DNA from: Paenibacillus sp. RC67
GTDB lineage: Bacteria > Bacillota > Bacilli > Paenibacillales > NBRC-103111
Direction: 5' to 3'
Length of the DNA: 64,000 nucleotides
Assembly (NCBI RefSeq): GCF_030020805.1
Contig: NZ_CP125098.1
Location: 7,891,001 to 7,955,000, forward strand
Made by a program: the position numbers and the translations under genes
Notes under the pieces: generated by a model
The model's input: only the letters and a program-made list of their open reading frames with translations
Told to the model about the DNA's origin: nothing
Databases searched by the model: none
In this document: positions 60,778 through 64,000 of the stretch, piece after piece
Numbering within the stretch: position 1 is the first letter of the stretch
How the letters are laid out: the number at the start of each line of letters is the position of its first letter

Positions 60778-60826
60778 CCACTTGGTAAGCAAATCGCAAA
60801 AAACGTAGTTCATGCTTACGAAGTGG
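60778..60826 (+). other. Long hairpin between the deacetylase gene and gyrA
   Basis: CCACTTGGTAAGCA (60778-60791) and TGCTTACGAAGTGG (60813-60826) are inverse with one mismatch, enclosing 21 bases. No T run follows, so it is not a standard terminator. It starts 10 bases after the deacetylase stop and ends 32 bases before gyrA. Confidence 0.6.
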
Positions 60827-60858
60827 TTAGGCCAAGGCAAACTTGCAGGAGGTAAACA

Positions 60859-63354
60859 ATGTCCGACGAACAGCGCTCACAAGTTAAAGAAATCGATATC
60901 AGCTCGGAGATGCGTACATCCTTTTTGGATTATGCAATGAGCATTATCGTAAGCCGTGCCCTGCCGGATGTAAGGGACGGGCTTAAGCCGGTGCATCGCC
61001 GTATTTTGTTCGCCATGTCTGAGCTTGGAATGTATTCGGACAAGCCGCACAAGAAGTCGGCGAGAATCGTCGGTGAAGTTATCGGTAAGTATCACCCGCA
61101 CGGGGATGCTCCCGTATATGAAACAATGGTGCGGATGGCGCAAGATTTCTCCCTCCGTTACATGCTTGTAGATGGTCACGGTAACTTTGGTTCCATCGAC
61201 GGCGACTTCGCTGCAGCCATGCGGTATACCGAGGCTCGGCTGTCTAAGATCGCGATGGAGCTTTTGCGTGACATTAACAAAGAAACGGTTGATTTTGCTC
61301 CCAACTATGATGGCGAGGAGCAGGAACCGGTTGTCCTCCCTGCTCGTTTTCCTAACCTATTGGTAAACGGCAGCTCCGGTATTGCCGTAGGGATGGCTAC
61401 GAATATCCCTCCTCATAACTTAAGAGAAGTTATTGACGGCATACAGCAAATGATAGAGAATCCAGACGTCACTCCCATGGAGTTGATGCAATCGATTAAA
61501 GGCCCGGATTTCCCTACTGCCGGATTTATTTTAGGTCGTGAAGGTATACGACAGGCTTACAATACGGGCCGCGGCTCCGTGACTATGAGAGCTAGAGCCA
61601 CCATAGAAGAAAACAACAACAAAGCTCGCATTATCGTTCATGAGCTGCCATATCAGGTTATTAAAGCCCGTTTGATTGAGAAAATCGCAGAATTAGTCCG
61701 CGAGAAAAAAATCGAAGGCATTACCGACCTGCGAGATGAATCTGACCGTAACGGTATGCGGATTGTTATCGAGCTGCGTCGCGATGTGAACCCTAACGTT
61801 GTATTGAATAACCTTTATAAGCACACAGCATTGCAATCCAACTTTGGTATTATTATGCTGGCTTTGGTTAATGGCGAACCTAAGGTTATGAACCTGAAGG
61901 AAATGCTCTATCATTACCTTGAGCATCAAAAAGTCGTTATTCGCCGCCGTACCGAATATGAATTGCGTAAAGCAGAAGCTAGAGCTCATATTCTTGAAGG
62001 ATTACGGATTGCTCTCGATCATTTGGATCGAGTCATTGCTTTAATCCGTTCTTCACGGACGACGGAAGAAGCGCGCGAAGGCTTAATGACTCAATTCGAA
62101 CTTAGCTTCGACCAAGCTCAAGCCATTCTCGACATGCGTCTACAGCGTTTGACAGGTTTGGAACGCGAGAAGATCGAAGAGGAATACGCAGAGCTGTTGA
62201 AGAAGATTGCTGAGTATAAGGCGATTTTGGCTGACGAACAGCTGGTATTGGCCATCATTAGCGAAGAACTTCACGAAATTAAAGAGAAATTCGGCGATGA
62301 CCGCCGCTCCGAGATTACCGTAGGGGAAGAAAGCATCGAGGACGAGGATCTTATTCCGCGTGAGGAAGTTATCATCACCATTTCCCATACCGGCTACATT
62401 AAGAGATTGCCTGTATCCACTTATCGCAGTCAAAAACGTGGTGGTAAAGGCGTCATCGGTATGGATACGAAGGATAAAGACTTCGTGGAACATTTGTTCG
62501 TAACGAATACGCATCACTTCTTGATGTTCTTCACTAACAAAGGTAAAGTATACAAGCTGAAAGCTTACGAGATTCCTGATCTCAGTCGTACAGCACGAGG
62601 AACGCCAATCATTAACCTGCTTCAGATAGAGCAAGGGGAAACCATCAACGCCGTTATTCCTGTTGAGGGCTTCGAGTCCGAACAGTACCTGTTCTTTGCA
62701 ACCAAAAATGGCTTAGTGAAAAAGACCCCATTAAATGACTACAGCAACATCCGTAAAGGCGGTTTGATCGCTATAACGCTTCGTGAGGATGACGATTTGA
62801 TCGGCGTGAAGCTGACAGACGGCAACCAAACGATTATTATGGGGACCAAGCAAGGGATATCCATTCATTTCCCTGAAAATGAAGTGCGTTCCATGGGACG
62901 TTCGGCTACCGGGGTAAAAGGGATTAACATTGGCGACGATGATGCCGTTATTGATATGGACGTTGTTCAAGAGGATAACACTGTCTTGATCGTAACCTCC
63001 AAGGGCTTCGGTAAACGTACTCCAGTATCGGAATACCGTTTGCAGTCGCGTGGTGGTAAAGGGATCAAAACGCTTAACGTTACGCCGAAGAACGGTCCTG
63101 TTATAGGCCTCAAAATCGTTCAGGATGATGAAGACCTGATGATCATTACGGCACTTGGTACGATTATTCGGACAAGCATGTCCGGCATATCGATTATGGG
63201 TCGTTATACTCAAGGGGTTAAGCTGATTAACATTCGCGATGAAGACGAAGTATCAACTTTGGCACGAGTGGAGAAAAGTGAAGAGCCGACCGACGATCAA
63301 GAAGGCGAAGAGAACGAGACAGAATCCAATAGTCCTGGTGAAGCTGAGGAGTAA
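60859..63354 (+). CDS. gyrA: DNA gyrase subunit A
   Basis: 831 residues, AGGAGG eight bases upstream. Catalytic Tyr in AAMRYTEARL (about 123), QRDR-type region GKYHPHGDAPVYETMVRMAQ (about 77-96, wild-type Ser position replaced by Ala in GDAPV as in some Bacilli), the GyrA box QRGGKGV for DNA wrapping in the C-terminal pinwheel, and an acidic tail (EEPTDDQEGEENETESN). Partner of GyrB. Confidence 0.98.
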   Translation: MSDEQRSQVKEIDISSEMRTSFLDYAMSIIVSRALPDVRDGLKPVHRRILFAMSELGMYSDKPHKKSARIVGEVIGKYHPHGDAPVYETMVRMAQDFSLRYMLVDGHGNFGSIDGDFAAAMRYTEARLSKIAMELLRDINKETVDFAPNYDGEEQEPVVLPARFPNLLVNGSSGIAVGMATNIPPHNLREVIDGIQQMIENPDVTPMELMQSIKGPDFPTAGFILGREGIRQAYNTGRGSVTMRARATIEENNNKARIIVHELPYQVIKARLIEKIAELVREKKIEGITDLRDESDRNGMRIVIELRRDVNPNVVLNNLYKHTALQSNFGIIMLALVNGEPKVMNLKEMLYHYLEHQKVVIRRRTEYELRKAEARAHILEGLRIALDHLDRVIALIRSSRTTEEAREGLMTQFELSFDQAQAILDMRLQRLTGLEREKIEEEYAELLKKIAEYKAILADEQLVLAIISEELHEIKEKFGDDRRSEITVGEESIEDEDLIPREEVIITISHTGYIKRLPVSTYRSQKRGGKGVIGMDTKDKDFVEHLFVTNTHHFLMFFTNKGKVYKLKAYEIPDLSRTARGTPIINLLQIEQGETINAVIPVEGFESEQYLFFATKNGLVKKTPLNDYSNIRKGGLIAITLREDDDLIGVKLTDGNQTIIMGTKQGISIHFPENEVRSMGRSATGVKGINIGDDDAVIDMDVVQEDNTVLIVTSKGFGKRTPVSEYRLQSRGGKGIKTLNVTPKNGPVIGLKIVQDDEDLMIITALGTIIRTSMSGISIMGRYTQGVKLINIRDEDEVSTLARVEKSEEPTDDQEGEENETESNSPGEAEE

Positions 63355-63418
63355 TCCTCTCACTGCTTAAACAAATAACTAAACTTTTTATAAAAAGATT
63401 GTAATTTTTGGTATTTTA

Positions 63419-63453
63419 AAAAGAATGGGGGGTTACATCCCCATTCTTTTTCG
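63419..63453 (+). terminator. Terminator after gyrA
   Basis: AAGAATGGGG and CCCCATTCTT arms around GGTTACAT, followed by TTTTCG, on the plus strand about 65 bases after the gyrA stop. Confidence 0.9.
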
Positions 63454-63499
63454 TTTAAAATAGGATTGATATGATAGAAAGTAAGGTGAGGACGATCCA

Positions 63500-64000
63500 A
63501 TGGCGACGGTTCCCGTATCTCTGTTAAAACCCGGTGAAAAAATATTAGACAACGTGCAAACCAAGCGTGGAAGCGTATTATTCTATAAAGGCAAAGTAAT
63601 TACGGATAAAGACATTGAGATCCTAAGAGCGTTCCTCATTCCTACCGTCTCTATAGAATCCAAATCAAATGAGCAAGAGAATGTGAAGGAGACCACAGAG
63701 GAACCGGTCAGAAGCGCGCACCCTTTTATTACAGAGTACGATAAGATGCTCGCTCTGCTTAGGAAAGTGTTCACTTCCGTGGGCGGACAAAATCCACCTA
63801 TATTAGAAATCAGAACTCAGCTTGAGGCTTTGATTCAACATATCGATCACTATCGGATTTTGACATTTGAACCCAAAGTGTTTCATCTTCAAGATTATAT
63901 ATATCACAATAGCATTATGGTCAGTCTGACCTCCTACTGCTTGGCCAAGTGGAGCGGGCTGCCGTCCAAGGATCTTATGCCGGTCGCATTGGGAGGACTG
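63500..64000 (+). CDS. HD-GYP domain protein, 5' part
   Basis: 167 codons are open to the window edge from the ATG at 63500 (AAGGTGAGG upstream). The first 60 residues (VPVSLLKPGEKILDNVQTKR, GKVITDKDIEILRAF) are the usual N-terminal extension of Firmicute HD-GYP proteins, and the last visible ones (HNSIMVSLTSYCLAKWSGL, LMPVALGGL) are the start of the HD domain just before the HD pair. Family members hydrolyse cyclic di-GMP or relatives. The metal site itself is outside the window. Confidence 0.82.
   Translation, partial: MATVPVSLLKPGEKILDNVQTKRGSVLFYKGKVITDKDIEILRAFLIPTVSIESKSNEQENVKETTEEPVRSAHPFITEYDKMLALLRKVFTSVGGQNPPILEIRTQLEALIQHIDHYRILTFEPKVFHLQDYIYHNSIMVSLTSYCLAKWSGLPSKDLMPVALGGL

Noticed and set aside
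60769..60858. Terminator before gyrA
   Set aside because: The inverted repeat is strong but no T run follows on either strand; listed as a hairpin instead.

Overview
The window is a 64 kb stretch of a Gram-positive, endospore-forming chromosome around the replication origin, almost certainly from Paenibacillaceae (Paenibacillus or a close relative). The grounds are gene content and order: rpmH-rnpA-yidC-jag-mnmE-mnmG-rsmG-noc-parA-parB on one side of oriC, dnaA-dnaN-rlbA-recF-remB-gyrB-gyrA on the other, the full walRKHIJ-htrA block, the YyaC spore protein, and an AraC-with-sensor plus lipoprotein pair of a type very common in Paenibacillus. I saw no insertion sequence, prophage, CRISPR array or rRNA gene. 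There is one tRNA (Ser, CGA anticodon).

Layout. 1-5.6 kb: the 5' part of a secreted fibronectin-III protein, then an orphan solute-binding lipoprotein and its AraC-type sensor-regulator (all minus). 5.8-7.5 kb: an ECF sigma factor and its membrane anti-sigma factor (plus). 7.5-18.6 kb is an accessory block, mostly minus: a uracil-DNA-glycosylase-like protein, a GIY-YIG protein, a BlaR1/BlaI-like pair with clear operators, a HAD phosphatase, a Crp/Fnr regulator between two YdcZ-type transporters, a threonine aldolase, a frameshifted MarR gene, two short-chain dehydrogenases, a methyltransferase and an unknown protein. 18.7-28.4 kb: rlmH, a CxxH/CxxC zinc protein, htrA, walJ-I-H-K-R and an M23 peptidase. 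28.5-38.4 kb: purA, dnaB, rplI, gdpP, yybS, MazG-like, CBS, rpsR, ssb, rpsF. 38.5-43.4 kb: small genes, a cluster of DnaA boxes, tRNA-Ser, mscS, DUF3343, yyaC and a cysteine-desulfurase-like gene. 43.4-53 kb: segregation and tRNA/rRNA modification genes. 53-63.4 kb: dnaA to gyrA. 63.5 kb to the end: the start of an HD-GYP protein.

Housekeeping genes point away from oriC on both sides, so transcription and replication are co-oriented. oriC is bipartite: DnaA boxes upstream of dnaA, and boxes followed by DnaA-trio repeats between dnaA and dnaN. Two perfect 16-bp parS sites lie inside parB and upstream of noc. Core genes set replication, segregation, cell-wall homeostasis (WalRK, HtrA, M23 peptidase, c-di-AMP phosphodiesterase) and translation; the 7.5-18.6 kb block looks strain-variable.

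The observations I rate highest are: a Crp/Fnr-type palindrome placed about 42 bp upstream of the predicted start of the YdcZ-regulator-YdcZ operon; a BlaR1-like protease whose last membrane segment ends in a lipobox and carries a repetitive proline-rich tail instead of a beta-lactam sensor; a DnaA-box cluster 14 kb from dnaA; a perfect 25-bp palindrome in front of the dehydrogenase operon whose likely MarR regulator is frameshifted; a GC-rich segment that looks like an interspersed repeat; and single-base frameshifts in homopolymers in both marR and the normally essential rpsR, the latter lying exactly on an A AAA AAG slippery heptamer. I did not find a clearly new multi-gene system and do not claim one.
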